Source: Duganella dendranthematis (lineage in GTDB: Bacteria > Pseudomonadota > Gammaproteobacteria > Burkholderiales > Burkholderiaceae_D). From it: DNA of 64,000 bases. The translations under genes were made by a program, and so were the position numbers. The notes below the pieces were generated by a model, which did not search any database, was not told the origin of the DNA, and worked only from the letters and a program-made list of their open reading frames with translations. The stretch spans positions 992,001-1,056,000 of the forward strand of contig NZ_CP051684.1 in the NCBI RefSeq assembly GCF_012849375.1. The letters are read 5' to 3'. Below, piece by piece: positions 9,368 through 18,342 of the stretch. Each line of letters begins with the position of its first letter. The first letter of the stretch is position 1.

Positions 9368-10063
9368 TTACTCGACAAATTTAACAAATTCTGTGAGCGG
9401 CATCCGCTCAGTGATTAAAGAGTTTTCGATTTTGCTCAAATCGGCCACACCTAGCGCCATGCCGCACACCACCGTTTCGCTTTCAGGCAACTGCAACTGC
9501 TGGCTTATGATGCGGTGATACTGGGTAAAAGCTGCCTGCGGGCAGGTGTCGAAGCCGCGGGCCCGGGCCGCGACCATTATGTTCTGCAGGAACATACCGT
9601 AGTCCAGCCAGGAGCCCTGCTCCATCACGCGGTCGATGGTGAAGATCAGGCCGACCGGGGCGCCGAAGAAATCGTAATTCTTTGCATGTTGGGCGGCCAT
9701 GCCGGCTTTGTTGTCCCGAGTCAGGCCCAGCAGCGAATACAAATCCCAGCCTACCTTGCGGCGGCGATCTATATAAGGCGATACCCATTCCTGCGGGTAA
9801 TAGGCGTACTCTTCCTTGTGCTGACTCGCTTGCTCTGGATTATTATGTGCGGCCAATATCGCCGAAGACAACTGCTGCTTGCGCTTACCTTGCAACACAT
9901 AGACTTTCCACGGCTGCGTGTTGGTGCCGGACGGCGCGCGGCCGGCCACTTGCAAAATCTGTTCGATATCCTCGTGCGCGACCGGGGTCGGCAAAAAGGC
10001 ACGCAGGGAGCGGCGCGAGGTGATCGCGGCGTCGACAGCCTGCTGCTCGGGAGTTGAAATCAT
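9368..10063 (-). CDS. Nitroreductase-family FMN oxidoreductase
   Basis: 231 residues. RRSLRAFLP and GRAPSGTNTQPWKVYVL are the FMN-phosphate and isoalloxazine-binding motifs of the nitroreductase fold, and GMALGVAD near the C-terminus is also typical. The physiological substrate is unknown; such enzymes reduce quinones or nitroaromatics using NAD(P)H. The next gene upstream on the same strand, an EamA exporter, is 10 bases away, so the two are probably co-transcribed. Confidence 0.9.
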   Translation of the reverse strand: MISTPEQQAVDAAITSRRSLRAFLPTPVAHEDIEQILQVAGRAPSGTNTQPWKVYVLQGKRKQQLSSAILAAHNNPEQASQHKEEYAYYPQEWVSPYIDRRRKVGWDLYSLLGLTRDNKAGMAAQHAKNYDFFGAPVGLIFTIDRVMEQGSWLDYGMFLQNIMVAARARGFDTCPQAAFTQYHRIISQQLQLPESETVVCGMALGVADLSKIENSLITERMPLTEFVKFVE

Positions 10064-10073
10064 GCTTCCTCGC

Positions 10074-10982
10074 TCACTTGGATTTCTTGACTACAAATAT
10101 CACGCCGGTCACCGCCAGCGCCATGCCAGCCATGCCGAGGGCGTTGAACGCTTCGCCAAACATCAGCCATGCCATGATAGCGGTGGTTGGCGGCGTCAGA
10201 TACATCAAACTGGTGACCTGGGTGGCGTCATTTCTGCGGATCAACGCGAACAGCAAGAAAATCGCGCCGATCGACAGCCCCAGCACCGACCACAGCAAAG
10301 CGCCCACAAAGCGCGGTGTCCACTGCACCGCAGCAAAATCCGGGCCAAGACCTTCGAAGTACATTGCCAGCGGCAAGACCACAATGGTCGAGGCGGCAAA
10401 CTGGATCACCGTGCCCACCCGCAGGTCGAATTGCGGGCAATGATGTTTCTGGTACAGCGTGCCGGCCGTGATACTGAATAGTGCAAGCACGCACAATAAA
10501 ATGGCATCCGGCGAAAGTCCGACCAGCTGGATCTTGGCGGCCACCACCAGCCCTACCCCGCCAATGCCGAACAGCAAACCCAGCCATTGGCGCGGCAGCA
10601 CTTTTTCACCGATCAGGGGCGCGGCGAACGCCGTCAGGATTGGCTGCATGCCGACGATCAGCGCCGACAAGCCGGCAGGCATGCCCTGTTTGATGGCGCA
10701 CCAGACACCGATCAGGTAGCCGGCCTGCACCAGCAGCCCGGCCAGCGCGATGTGGCCGATCTTGCCATGCGGCCAAGGCGCGCGCAGCACCAGCACGGCC
10801 GGTACCAGGAACACCAGCACGCCGAGAAAGCGCAACAACAGGAAAGTCAGCGGCGGCGCATACGGCAGGCCGAACTTGGCGACGATAAAGCCGCTGCTCC
10901 ACAACAGCACGAAAAACAGCGGCAACGGCGACAAAAAACTGGCGTTCCGGGCGGTTTGCGCGGCGTGGGGCGTATCAGGCAT
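10074..10982 (-). CDS. EamA/DMT-family permease
   Basis: 302 residues from the ATG at 10982 (MPDTPHAAQTARN). There are ten predicted membrane segments in two EamA repeats, with the signature SSGFIVAKFGLPYAPPLTFL in the first. DMT transporters export amino acids, metabolites or drugs; the substrate cannot be told. It is followed after 10 bases by the nitroreductase gene. Confidence 0.88.
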   Translation of the reverse strand: MPDTPHAAQTARNASFLSPLPLFFVLLWSSGFIVAKFGLPYAPPLTFLLLRFLGVLVFLVPAVLVLRAPWPHGKIGHIALAGLLVQAGYLIGVWCAIKQGMPAGLSALIVGMQPILTAFAAPLIGEKVLPRQWLGLLFGIGGVGLVVAAKIQLVGLSPDAILLCVLALFSITAGTLYQKHHCPQFDLRVGTVIQFAASTIVVLPLAMYFEGLGPDFAAVQWTPRFVGALLWSVLGLSIGAIFLLFALIRRNDATQVTSLMYLTPPTTAIMAWLMFGEAFNALGMAGMALAVTGVIFVVKKSK

Positions 10983-11322
10983 CAGAATAACTTGTGATCT
11001 AAAAGGCAATCGGCGCCGGAATGCGGCGCCGACTCGGGTGTCATTGAGTCTAACACGGCAGCGTTTTTTCCACCGGCAAGCCCCTGTTTGCCTCATTCCT
11101 AAGGAATAGTTCCCTAGGAAAATATTCTAGTTGACGAACTTAAGGTTCTTTGATGCAACGCACAAAAAATCGCTTGACTTAATTTCTGGAGGTCGTAAAA
11201 TCGGGTTTGTTGCGTTGCACAATTTGTTGTTCGGTCTGAAACGTAGTTGGGCTGTTTCTCACCGACGGTAGAAACACACACAAGCAGTTATTTTAATGAA
11301 CGACTATTTTCTGGAGAACCAA
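10983..11322. other. 340-bp intergenic region carrying the phasin promoter
   Basis: No open frame with coding character. The left part is the leader of the EamA gene. The right part holds the phasin promoter (11174-11201), an inverted repeat flanking it (11154-11162 and 11211-11219) and a roughly 115-base 5' leader rich in TTGTTG and TTTTC. Confidence 0.7.
11154..11219 (+). promoter_or_regulatory. Phasin promoter flanked by inverted TGCAACGCA sites (candidate PhaR operator)
   Basis: The -35 TTGACT (11174-11179) and -10 TAAAAT (11196-11201) are spaced 16 bases. TGCAACGCA (11154-11162) lies upstream of the -35, and its exact reverse complement TGCGTTGCA (11211-11219) lies at the expected transcription start. 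Both copies are followed by CAA when read in the same orientation, with a base inserted in one. PhaR represses phasin genes in PHB-producing proteobacteria (known); binding here is inference. Confidence 0.55.
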
Positions 11323-11880
11323 ATGTTTTCGATTCCTGAGCAATTTTCCAATGCGACCAAAGCCAATTTCGAAGCGCAATTCGCTATCTTCTCGACCCTG
11401 ACCAATAAAGCATTTGAAGGCGTGGAGAAATTCGTCGACTTGAATCTGACCGCTGCCAAGGCTTCGTTGGAAGAAACTTCGGCAACCACCAAGCAATTGC
11501 TGGCCGCTAAAGATCCACAAGAATTCTTCTCGCTGGCTACTGCTCAAGCTCAGCCTAATGCAGAAAAAACCATCGCGTATGGCCGCCACTTGGCAACCAT
11601 CGCCAGCACCACCGGCGCTGAATTCAGCAAAGCTGCTGAAAACCAAATCGCTGAAACCAATCGTAAAGTTATTTCGCTGGTTGATGAAGTCAGCAAAAAT
11701 GCACCAGCCGGTAGCGAAAATGCCGTGGCACTGTTTAAATCGGCAATCGGCAATGCCACCGCCGGTTACGAGCAGTTCACCAAAACCGCGAAACAAGCTG
11801 TTGAATCGCTGGAAACCAATGTGAATGCAGCCGTGAGCCAATTCAACGCTGCTGCCGCTAAAGTAACGCCTAAGAAATAA
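11323..11880 (+). CDS. phaP: Phasin, polyhydroxyalkanoate granule surface protein
   Basis: 185 residues from the ATG at 11323 ([20 protein letters not shown]), chosen because GGAG sits nine bases upstream; an ATG at 11296 would add nine residues without a binding site. The protein is helical, has no cysteine, and has the Phasin_2-type start with [20 protein letters not shown]. It coats storage granules and controls their size and number. Codon use is distinctly less GC-rich than in neighbouring genes, as expected of a highly expressed protein. It is a stand-alone gene with its own promoter and terminator. Confidence 0.93.
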   Translation: MFSIPEQFSNATKANFEAQFAIFSTLTNKAFEGVEKFVDLNLTAAKASLEETSATTKQLLAAKDPQEFFSLATAQAQPNAEKTIAYGRHLATIASTTGAEFSKAAENQIAETNRKVISLVDEVSKNAPAGSENAVALFKSAIGNATAGYEQFTKTAKQAVESLETNVNAAVSQFNAAAAKVTPKK

Positions 11881-11920
11881 TTAAGATAAAACGGCACGGT
11901 AGGGTGCCGCTTATCTCGCA

Positions 11921-11949
11921 AAAGCCTCGGTGACCCGAGGCTTTTTTAT
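11921..11949 (+). terminator. Intrinsic terminator of the phasin gene
   Basis: Perfect 9-bp stem AAGCCTCGG / CCGAGGCTT (11922-11930 with 11935-11943) and a 4-base loop, followed by a T-rich run. It lies 41 bases after the phaP stop codon. Confidence 0.9.
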
Positions 11950-11962
11950 TACCCCTAGCAGA

Positions 11963-11992
11963 GGGGTCTGACCCCATCCGGGGTCAGACCCC
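11963..11992. repeat. Palindromic intergenic repeat GGGGTCTGACCCC, paired
   Basis: GGGGTCTGACCCC (11963-11975) and its exact reverse complement GGGGTCAGACCCC (11980-11992) are separated by ATCC, and each arm is itself nearly palindromic. It sits between the phasin terminator and the liv operon terminator. The shape resembles REP-like dispersed elements; that it is dispersed in this genome is inference. Confidence 0.55.
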
Positions 11993-12077
11993 GGCCGCAG
12001 TGATGTGCGGGGGTACAAAGTCGCCGCCTACGCTAAAGCGTGGCGCGAATATGCCAATAAATGGCATGCATCGCCCA

Positions 12078-12110
12078 AGAAAAAGCCGCTCAGATCGCTC
12101 TGAGCGGCTT
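12078..12110 (-). terminator. Intrinsic terminator of the livHMGF operon
   Basis: 11-bp perfect stem AAGCCGCTCAG / CTGAGCGGCTT (12083-12093 with 12100-12110) and a 6-base loop. Read on the minus strand it is followed by TTTTTCTT. It lies 17 bases beyond the livF stop. Confidence 0.88.
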
Positions 12111-12127
12111 TGCATGATGCTTGGGGC

Positions 12128-12850
12128 TTATTCCCCGAGGTAGGCGGCCTTGACGCGTGGATCGTCCAGCATATCCTTGGCGTTGCCGGTCATAGTGATA
12201 TTCCCGGAGTCCATGACATAACCGCGGTGCGCGGCTTGCAGTGCGAGTTTCGCATTCTGTTCCACCAACAGCACGGTAATGCCCTCTTTCGAGACATTGC
12301 GAATCACCTCGAAAATCTTTTCCACCATAATAGGCGACAAGCCCATCGACGGCTCATCCAATAACAGCAATTGGGGATGCGACATTAATGCCCGCGCCAT
12401 CGCCAGCATCTGCTGTTCACCGCCCGATAACGTCCCTGCCAATTGCTGCGCGCGTTCTTTCAAACGCGGGAATATATCAAACCACTTGGCAATATCCGCT
12501 TCAATCCCGGCTTTATCATTGCGAGTATATGCACCCATCATCAGATTCTCTTGAATCGACATACGGGTAAATACACCACGGCCCTCCGGTACCATCGCCA
12601 GTTTCTTTTCAACCAAATGAAAAGATTTACTGCCTTTCAGCGATTCACCCTGATAAGTAATCGTGCCTTCGACTTTACAAGGCGGCAGCGTGCCGGTAAT
12701 TGCTTTCAACGTGGTGGTTTTACCGGCGCCATTGGCGCCGATCAAAGCGATTAACTCGCCCTTATTCACTTCCAGATCGATACCCTTGACGGCTTTAATG
12801 CCGCCGTACGCGACTTTCAGTCCCGATACTTTAAGAACATTGTCGCTCAT
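12128..12850 (-). CDS. livF: Branched-chain amino acid ABC transporter ATPase LivF
   Basis: 240 residues. Walker A GANGAGKTT is at about 38-46, the signature LSGGEQQMLAMARAL and Walker B LLLLDEPSMGLSP follow, and the switch His is replaced by Gln in LLVEQNA, as is normal in LivF. The start overlaps the livG stop by one base (TAATG). It is the last gene of the operon and is followed by a terminator. Confidence 0.95.
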   Translation of the reverse strand: MSDNVLKVSGLKVAYGGIKAVKGIDLEVNKGELIALIGANGAGKTTTLKAITGTLPPCKVEGTITYQGESLKGSKSFHLVEKKLAMVPEGRGVFTRMSIQENLMMGAYTRNDKAGIEADIAKWFDIFPRLKERAQQLAGTLSGGEQQMLAMARALMSHPQLLLLDEPSMGLSPIMVEKIFEVIRNVSKEGITVLLVEQNAKLALQAAHRGYVMDSGNITMTGNAKDMLDDPRVKAAYLGE

Positions 12851-13620
12851 TAGTGCGATCCTCCCAGGTAGGCGTCAATCACAGCCTGATTACTTTGTAT
12901 CTCCGCCGGCAGTCCTTCTGCAATCGGCTTGCCGTACTCCAGCACCATCATGCGGTCGCACAAGCTCATCATCATCTTGACATCGTGTTCAATCAGCAAC
13001 ACTGTCCGGCCCTGTTCTTTGATTTTTGTCAATAAATCGCGTAATGCCAGTTTCTCGGTGGCGTTCATGCCGGCCGCCGGTTCGTCCAGCGCCAGCAGCT
13101 GCGGATCGGTCGCCAGCGCACGGGCGATTTCCAGGCGGCGCTGGTCGCCATACGACAGGAATTTCGAGGTGCGGCTGGCAAACTTGCCGATGCCGACGAA
13201 ATCCAGCAGCTCCTGCGCGCGCTGGCGAATCGCCGCCTCTTCCTCGCGCGCCGCCTTGTGGCGGAAGATGGCGCCGAACACGCCCTGCCTGGAGCGCACG
13301 TGACGCCCCACCATGACGTTTTCCAGCGCTGTCATCTCGCCGAACAGGCGAATATTCTGGAAGGTGCGGGCGATCCCCGCCTTGGCCACCTCATGCGGCG
13401 CGGACGGTGAATACGGCTTGCCGGCCAGCTCGAAGGTGCCGGTGTCCGGCTGGTACAGGCCGGTAATCACATTGAAAAACGTCGTTTTACCGGCGCCATT
13501 CGGGCCGATCAGGCCATAAATCTGGCCTTTCATGATCTTGATGCCGACATCGGTCAGCGCCTGCAAGCCGCCGAAACGCTTGTTGACGCCGGCGATCTGG
13601 AGAATTACCTGTTCTGTCAT
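12850..13620 (-). CDS. livG: Branched-chain amino acid ABC transporter ATPase LivG
   Basis: 256 residues. Walker A GPNGAGKTTFFNVITG, signature LSYGDQRRLEIARALA, Walker B LLALDEPAAGMN and the H-loop LLIEHDVKMM are all present. It forms the ATPase pair with LivF. The gene begins 11 bases after the livM stop. Confidence 0.95.
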   Translation of the reverse strand: MTEQVILQIAGVNKRFGGLQALTDVGIKIMKGQIYGLIGPNGAGKTTFFNVITGLYQPDTGTFELAGKPYSPSAPHEVAKAGIARTFQNIRLFGEMTALENVMVGRHVRSRQGVFGAIFRHKAAREEEAAIRQRAQELLDFVGIGKFASRTSKFLSYGDQRRLEIARALATDPQLLALDEPAAGMNATEKLALRDLLTKIKEQGRTVLLIEHDVKMMMSLCDRMMVLEYGKPIAEGLPAEIQSNQAVIDAYLGGSH

Positions 13621-13631
13621 GTCTGTGTTCC

Positions 13632-14849
13632 TTACGCCGCCATCACGCCGGACGATTGATTCTTGGTGTCGGAGTCGCCATCCGGCCGGTCTTCATGCTT
13701 GGGCGCAGGCCACAAGCCGGCCGGCCGCAGCAGCATGGTCAGCACCAGCGCCAGGCCGTACAGCAGCTGGCGCAGCACTTCCGCCTCGATCAGCACGTGG
13801 CCGAACAATTTCTCCTGCAGCGGCTCCACCACGTGACGCAACACCTCCGGCAACGCCGCCAGCAGCGCGCCGCCCAAGATCACGCCCGGAATGTGGCCGA
13901 TACCGCCCAGCACCACCATCGCCAGCACCACAATCGATTCCGTCAGCGAGAACGACTCCGGCGACACAAAGCCCTGGAACGAGGCGAACATGGCGCCGGC
14001 CACACCGCCGAACGAGGCGCCCATCGAGAACGCCAGCAGCTTGACGTTGCGGGTGTTGATGCCCATCGCCTTGGCGGCGATCTCATCTTCGCGGATCGCC
14101 ACCCAGGCGCGGCCCAGGCGCGAGTGTTGCAGGCGCGAGGTGACGAACACCACCGCCACGCACAGCGCCAGGAACAGGAAGTAGTAGGCGTTGACCGAAG
14201 GAATGCCGAAGCCGCCGACAAACACGGTGGCGCGCGAACCGGCCTCGCCACCCAGATTGACGCCGAACACGCGGATCGGGTCGATCATATTGATGCCCTG
14301 CGGACCGTTGGTGAAATTGATCGGCTCGTTCAGGTTGTTCATGAAGATGCGGATGATCTCGCCAAAGCCCAGCGTAACGATGGCCAGGTAGTCGCCGCGC
14401 AGCTTCAGCGTCGGCGCCCCAAGTAGCGCGCCGAAGAAGCCGGCCAGCGCCGCCGCCATCGGCACGATGGCCCACACCGACAGGTGGATGCCGTTCTGCT
14501 GGATTTCCGGTCCCAGAATCGCCACCAGCGAATCGCCGAGCACCGGGTACTGGTTAATGATGGATTCCAGCAGCGCCGCAAATTGCGGCGAGGCCAGCAG
14601 GCCGGCCAGGTAGGCGCCGACCGCGTAAAAGGCGATATAGCCCAGGTCCAGCAGGCCGGCAAAGCCGACCACGATGTTCAGGCCCAGCGCCAGCATGATG
14701 TACAGCAGCGCCATGTCGGCGATGCGCACCCAGGAGTTGCCGAACTGCTGGGCAAAGAATGGGAAGATCAGCAACAGCGCCACCAGCACCGTCGTGCTGA
14801 CGGCGGCCTTGCGCGGATTGCGTTGGAAGTCGAAATTAATCAGTGCCAT
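13632..14849 (-). CDS. livM: Branched-chain amino acid ABC transporter permease LivM
   Basis: 405 residues with about ten membrane segments. The LivM motif GLNIVVGFAGLLDLGYIAFY and the coupling segment AIREDEIAAKAMGIN are present. The C-terminal tail of about 25 residues (PAPKHEDRPDGD) is hydrophilic. It forms the inner-membrane channel with LivH and begins 12 bases after livH. Confidence 0.94.
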   Translation of the reverse strand: MALINFDFQRNPRKAAVSTTVLVALLLIFPFFAQQFGNSWVRIADMALLYIMLALGLNIVVGFAGLLDLGYIAFYAVGAYLAGLLASPQFAALLESIINQYPVLGDSLVAILGPEIQQNGIHLSVWAIVPMAAALAGFFGALLGAPTLKLRGDYLAIVTLGFGEIIRIFMNNLNEPINFTNGPQGINMIDPIRVFGVNLGGEAGSRATVFVGGFGIPSVNAYYFLFLALCVAVVFVTSRLQHSRLGRAWVAIREDEIAAKAMGINTRNVKLLAFSMGASFGGVAGAMFASFQGFVSPESFSLTESIVVLAMVVLGGIGHIPGVILGGALLAALPEVLRHVVEPLQEKLFGHVLIEAEVLRQLLYGLALVLTMLLRPAGLWPAPKHEDRPDGDSDTKNQSSGVMAA

Positions 14850-14861
14850 GGTCGTCTCCCC

Positions 14862-15791
14862 TTATGCCCGGTCCGCCACGCGCTCACCCATGATGCCGGA
14901 CGGACGCACCGTCAGCACCAGAATCAGCACCACGAAGGCGAAGATATCCTGGTAGTGGCTGCCGAGGAAGCCGCCGGTCAGGTCGCCGATGTAGCCGGCG
15001 CCCAGGCTTTCAATAATGCCCAGCACGATGCCGCCGACCATGGCGCCGTAGATATTGCCAATGCCGCCCAGCACCGCCGCGCAGAAGGCTTTCAGCCCCG
15101 GCAGGAAGCCCATCGTGAATTGCACGGACGCATAGTTGGCGCCCCACATCACGCCAGCCACCGCCGCCAGCGCCGCGCCCAGCGCGAAGGTGGCGACGAT
15201 GACCAGGTTCGAATCGACGCCCATCAGGCCGGCGACGCGCGGGTTTTCCGCCGTCGCGCGCATGGCGCGGCCCATCTTGGTTTTTTCCACCAGCAGCACC
15301 AGGCCGGCCATCGACACCAGCGCCAGCGCCAGCAGCAGGATCTGGGTCGGGGTAATCACGGCGCCGCCGATCATGACCGGGTCGGACGGCAGCAGTTGCG
15401 GGAACGGCAGCGGGTTGCGGTCCCAGATCATCATGGCAAACACGTTCAGCAGGGTCGAGACGCCGATCGCGGTGATCAGCGGCGCCAGCCGTGGCGCATT
15501 GCGCAGGCGGCGGTAAGCCACGCGCTCGATGATGATGTTGACGATCATGCAGACCGGAATGGCGCCGCCGATGGCGATCGCCAGTTTGACGGCGCCCGGC
15601 ATGTCGGGGAAATGCGTGTTGAGGAAGTTGAGGATCGTCAAGCCGGTCATGGCGCCGATCATCAGCACGTCGCCGTGGGCGAAGTTGATCAGATTCAGTA
15701 CGCCGTACACCATGGTGTAGCCCAGCGCGACCAGTGCGTACATGCTGCCCAGCACTAGCCCGTTAATAATTTGTTGGATAAAAGTATCCAT
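14862..15791 (-). CDS. livH: Branched-chain amino acid ABC transporter permease LivH
   Basis: 309 residues, about eight membrane segments. The typical opening NGLVLGSMYALVALGYTMVY and the coupling motif RAMRATAENPRVAGLMGVD are clear. It is the first gene of livHMGF. No LivJ/LivK binding-protein gene lies beside it, so the binding protein must be encoded elsewhere. A strong terminator-like hairpin lies in its leader. Confidence 0.94.
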   Translation of the reverse strand: MDTFIQQIINGLVLGSMYALVALGYTMVYGVLNLINFAHGDVLMIGAMTGLTILNFLNTHFPDMPGAVKLAIAIGGAIPVCMIVNIIIERVAYRRLRNAPRLAPLITAIGVSTLLNVFAMMIWDRNPLPFPQLLPSDPVMIGGAVITPTQILLLALALVSMAGLVLLVEKTKMGRAMRATAENPRVAGLMGVDSNLVIVATFALGAALAAVAGVMWGANYASVQFTMGFLPGLKAFCAAVLGGIGNIYGAMVGGIVLGIIESLGAGYIGDLTGGFLGSHYQDIFAFVVLILVLTVRPSGIMGERVADRA

Positions 15792-15826
15792 GCTCTGCCT
15801 TTACCTATTGTTATGCGTCCATGTAA

Positions 15827-15859
15827 CAAAAACGGCACCCGGGTGTCCCCGTAGTGCCG
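15827..15859 (-). terminator. Terminator-like hairpin ahead of livH
   Basis: On the minus strand: CGGCAC-TA-CGGG-gaca-CCCG-G-GTGCCG followed by TTTTT, a strong two-part stem with a uridine tract. It lies 36 bases upstream of the livH ATG and 181 bases downstream of the ispH stop, both on the same strand. It may end the slpA-ispH transcript. If the liv promoter lies upstream of it, it would be a leader attenuator. No leucine- or valine-rich leader peptide was seen. Confidence 0.65.
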
Positions 15860-16005
15860 CCGTTGACTACACGTTCACGATGCAAGTTTCATGCCTGCCT
15901 GATCTCTCTGTCGCCCGGTTTTATTAAGCCGAAAGGACAACTTTTTAGGGCGAGGCAAATCATAACGAGAATTCCAGAAAACTAATCCCGGAATAACGCG
16001 AACAG

Positions 16006-16027
16006 AACGGAATTATATTCCGTTTTT
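16006..16027. other. AT-rich hairpin just after ispH
   Basis: AACGGAAT / ATTCCGTT (16006-16013 with 16017-16024), 3-base loop, T run on the plus-strand side. It lies 13 bases beyond the ispH stop. The T run is on the wrong strand for a classical ispH terminator, but the structure may still affect mRNA 3'-end stability. Confidence 0.35.
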
Positions 16028-16039
16028 AAAGGTAAATGA

Positions 16040-17005
16040 TTAGGCCGCGCCCTCGATTGGTGCAGTTTTTGGCCCACCGTCCAGACCTTTCGGCAGCGGG
16101 AAGGTGACATTCTCCTCCACGCCCTCCAGCGGACGTACGCTGCGCACACCCAGTTCCTTCAACCGGTCGATCACGGCCTGGACCAGCACTTCCGGCGCCG
16201 AGGCACCAGCGGTGACGCCGACCCGGAGCTTGCCTTCCAGCCATTCCGGCTTGATCTGCGTGGCGTTGTCGACCATGAAGGCCGGCGTGCCTTTCTTTTC
16301 CGCCACTTCGCGCAGGCGGTTGGAGTTGGAGCTATTCGGGCTGCCGACCACGATCACCACTTCCACCTGCGGCGCCATGAACTTCACGGCTTCCTGGCGG
16401 TTGGTGGTGGCGTAGCAGATATCGCCCTTCTTCGGCTCGATGATGGCTGGATACTTAACCTTCAGCGCGGCGATGATGTCGGCGGTGTCGTCGACCGACA
16501 GCGTGGTCTGCGACACGTATGCCAGCTGGTCCGGCTTGGCGACCTGCAGCTTGGCCACATCGGCCACGGTTTCCACCAGATACATGCCCTCTTCGGTCTG
16601 ACCCATGGTGCCTTCCACTTCCGGGTGACCGTCGTGGCCGATCATGATGATCTCGCAGCCCTGCTTGCGCATCTTGGCCACTTCCACGTGCACCTTGGTG
16701 ACCAGCGGGCAAGTGGCGTCAAAGATGCTGAAGCCGCGGGCGTCGGCTTCCGCCCGCACCGCCTTCGACACGCCGTGCGCCGAGAACACCAGCGTATTGC
16801 CGGCCGGGACTTCGTTCAGATCCTCGATAAAGACCGCGCCCTTGGCGCGCAGGTCAGCCACCACGTAGGCGTTGTGGACGATTTCATGGCGCACGTAGAT
16901 CGGCGCGCCAAACTGTTGCAGCGCGCGCTCGACGATTTCGATGGCGCGGTCGACACCGGCGCAAAAGCCGCGCGGCTGGGCCAGCAGGAGTTCTTTATCG
17001 CTCAT
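16040..17005 (-). CDS. ispH: 4-hydroxy-3-methylbut-2-enyl diphosphate reductase (LytB)
   Basis: 321 residues. It catalyses the last step of the MEP isoprenoid pathway, making IPP and DMAPP with a [4Fe-4S] cluster. The three cluster ligands are Cys15 (PRGFCAGV), Cys99 (DATCPLVTK) and Cys197 ([11 protein letters not shown]). EGTMGQ, containing the proton-relay Glu, is also seen. It starts seven bases after slpA, the usual slpA-ispH pairing in proteobacteria. Confidence 0.97.
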   Translation of the reverse strand: MSDKELLLAQPRGFCAGVDRAIEIVERALQQFGAPIYVRHEIVHNAYVVADLRAKGAVFIEDLNEVPAGNTLVFSAHGVSKAVRAEADARGFSIFDATCPLVTKVHVEVAKMRKQGCEIIMIGHDGHPEVEGTMGQTEEGMYLVETVADVAKLQVAKPDQLAYVSQTTLSVDDTADIIAALKVKYPAIIEPKKGDICYATTNRQEAVKFMAPQVEVVIVVGSPNSSNSNRLREVAEKKGTPAFMVDNATQIKPEWLEGKLRVGVTAGASAPEVLVQAVIDRLKELGVRSVRPLEGVEENVTFPLPKGLDGGPKTAPIEGAA

Positions 17006-17012
17006 GCATTCC

Positions 17013-17465
17013 TCACAGTACGGAAATCAGTTGCACTTCAAACTTCAGCGGCTGGCCGGCCAGCGGGTGGTTGAAGTCGAACACGCAGGTTTCATCGCCC
17101 AGCTCGCGCAGAATGCCGGCAAAGCGGCCGCCGCCCGGCGCGGCGAAGTCGACCAGGTCGCCGATCTTGTAGTCGGCGTCCGGCGCCGAGTTCTGGTCCA
17201 GCGTAGCGCGGCTGACTTCGCGGATCAACTCCGGATTACGCGGGCCGAAGCCGACGCCCGGTTCCAGGTCGAAGGTCTTGTGCGTGCCTTCAGGCAGGCC
17301 GATCAGCAATTCTTCCAGCACCGGTGCCAACTGGCCCTGGCCCATCAGCAGGGTGGCCGGCGTGGCGTCAAAGGTGGTGACAATATTGTTGCCATCCAGC
17401 GAGGCCAGACGGTAATTCAGGGTGAGATACGACGACGCGGTGACAACAGGTTGCTCGTTAGACAT
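17013..17465 (-). CDS. slpA: FKBP-type peptidyl-prolyl isomerase SlpA
   Basis: 150 residues with the interrupted FKBP/SlyD-like fold. [21 protein letters not shown] is the FKBP flap motif, and the inserted segment [23 protein letters not shown] is the chaperone-like insert. There is no histidine-rich tail, so it is SlpA rather than SlyD. It is co-transcribed with ispH. Confidence 0.93.
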   Translation of the reverse strand: MSNEQPVVTASSYLTLNYRLASLDGNNIVTTFDATPATLLMGQGQLAPVLEELLIGLPEGTHKTFDLEPGVGFGPRNPELIREVSRATLDQNSAPDADYKIGDLVDFAAPGGGRFAGILRELGDETCVFDFNHPLAGQPLKFEVQLISVL

Positions 17466-17576
17466 GACTTAAGCTTCGTTGGACTGGGAAAGGCCATATT
17501 GTAAGCCACCTTTGATCCGCATCGCTTTGTCTGCCCGCCACTGATGCAAAGTAAATGGCGATTTAGGAGAATCCAC

Positions 17577-18251
17577 ATGCCGATCCTGGACTGGCCGCAA
17601 GAAAAACGCCCGCGTGAGCGGCTGATCCGCGAAGGCGCGCAGGCGCTGTCGGAGGCCGAGTTGCTGGCGATTTTCCTGCGCACCGGCGTGGCCGGCAAGG
17701 ATGCGGTTCAGCTGGGCCAGGAGATGATGCACCACTTTGGATCACTGCAACGGCTATTCGGCGCGACCCTGCCGGAATTCGCCCTGGTGCACGGGCTGGG
17801 ACCGGCCAAGTTCGCCCAGCTGCAGGCGGTGATGGAACTGGCGCGGCGTGCCATTCTTGAAGAGATCAAGGCCGGCGTCATGCTCAGCTCACCGCGCGCG
17901 GTAAAGGAATACCTGCGCACCGCCTTTGCCGGCAAGCCATTTGAATCCTTCCACGTGCTGTTCCTGGACGTAAAGAACCGCCTGATCGACGCCAAGGAAA
18001 TGTTTCGCGGCACTTTGACGCACACCTCCGTGTATCCGCGCGAGGTGGTCAAGGAAGCCTTGGCGCGCAACGCAGCCAGCGTGATGCTGGCCCACAATCA
18101 CCCGTCCGGCACGCCGGAGCCCAGCGAGTCCGACCTGCTGCTGACGCGGGCCCTGATGCAGGCGCTGGCGCTGGTGGATATCCGCATCCTCGACCATTTT
18201 GTGGTGGCCGGGCATCAAGTTCATTCGTTTGCCGAGCATGGACAACTGTAA
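17577..18251 (+). CDS. radC: RadC-like JAB/MPN domain protein
   Basis: 224 residues from the ATG at 17577, which has AGGAGA seven bases upstream. The N-terminal helix-hairpin-helix-like region is followed by the RadC motif AHNHPSGTPEPSESD (HxH...S...D metal site). Despite the name, a DNA-repair role is not established for the family; it is widely conserved and its function is unclear. Divergent from slpA over 111 bp. Confidence 0.93.
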   Translation: MPILDWPQEKRPRERLIREGAQALSEAELLAIFLRTGVAGKDAVQLGQEMMHHFGSLQRLFGATLPEFALVHGLGPAKFAQLQAVMELARRAILEEIKAGVMLSSPRAVKEYLRTAFAGKPFESFHVLFLDVKNRLIDAKEMFRGTLTHTSVYPREVVKEALARNAASVMLAHNHPSGTPEPSESDLLLTRALMQALALVDIRILDHFVVAGHQVHSFAEHGQL

Positions 18252-18342
18252 GTTTACCCCTGTGCGCTCAAGGGTTTACGAGTGGATTCACAATTGTTAA
18301 ATTTTTTAACGATATCAAGACACAATTGTTTTTCGTAAGTGA

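Noticed and set aside
15900..16030. A leader peptide rich in branched-chain residues ahead of livH
   Set aside because: Only a five-codon frame (MKLAS) was found in the leader; no Leu/Val/Ile run to support ribosome-mediated attenuation.
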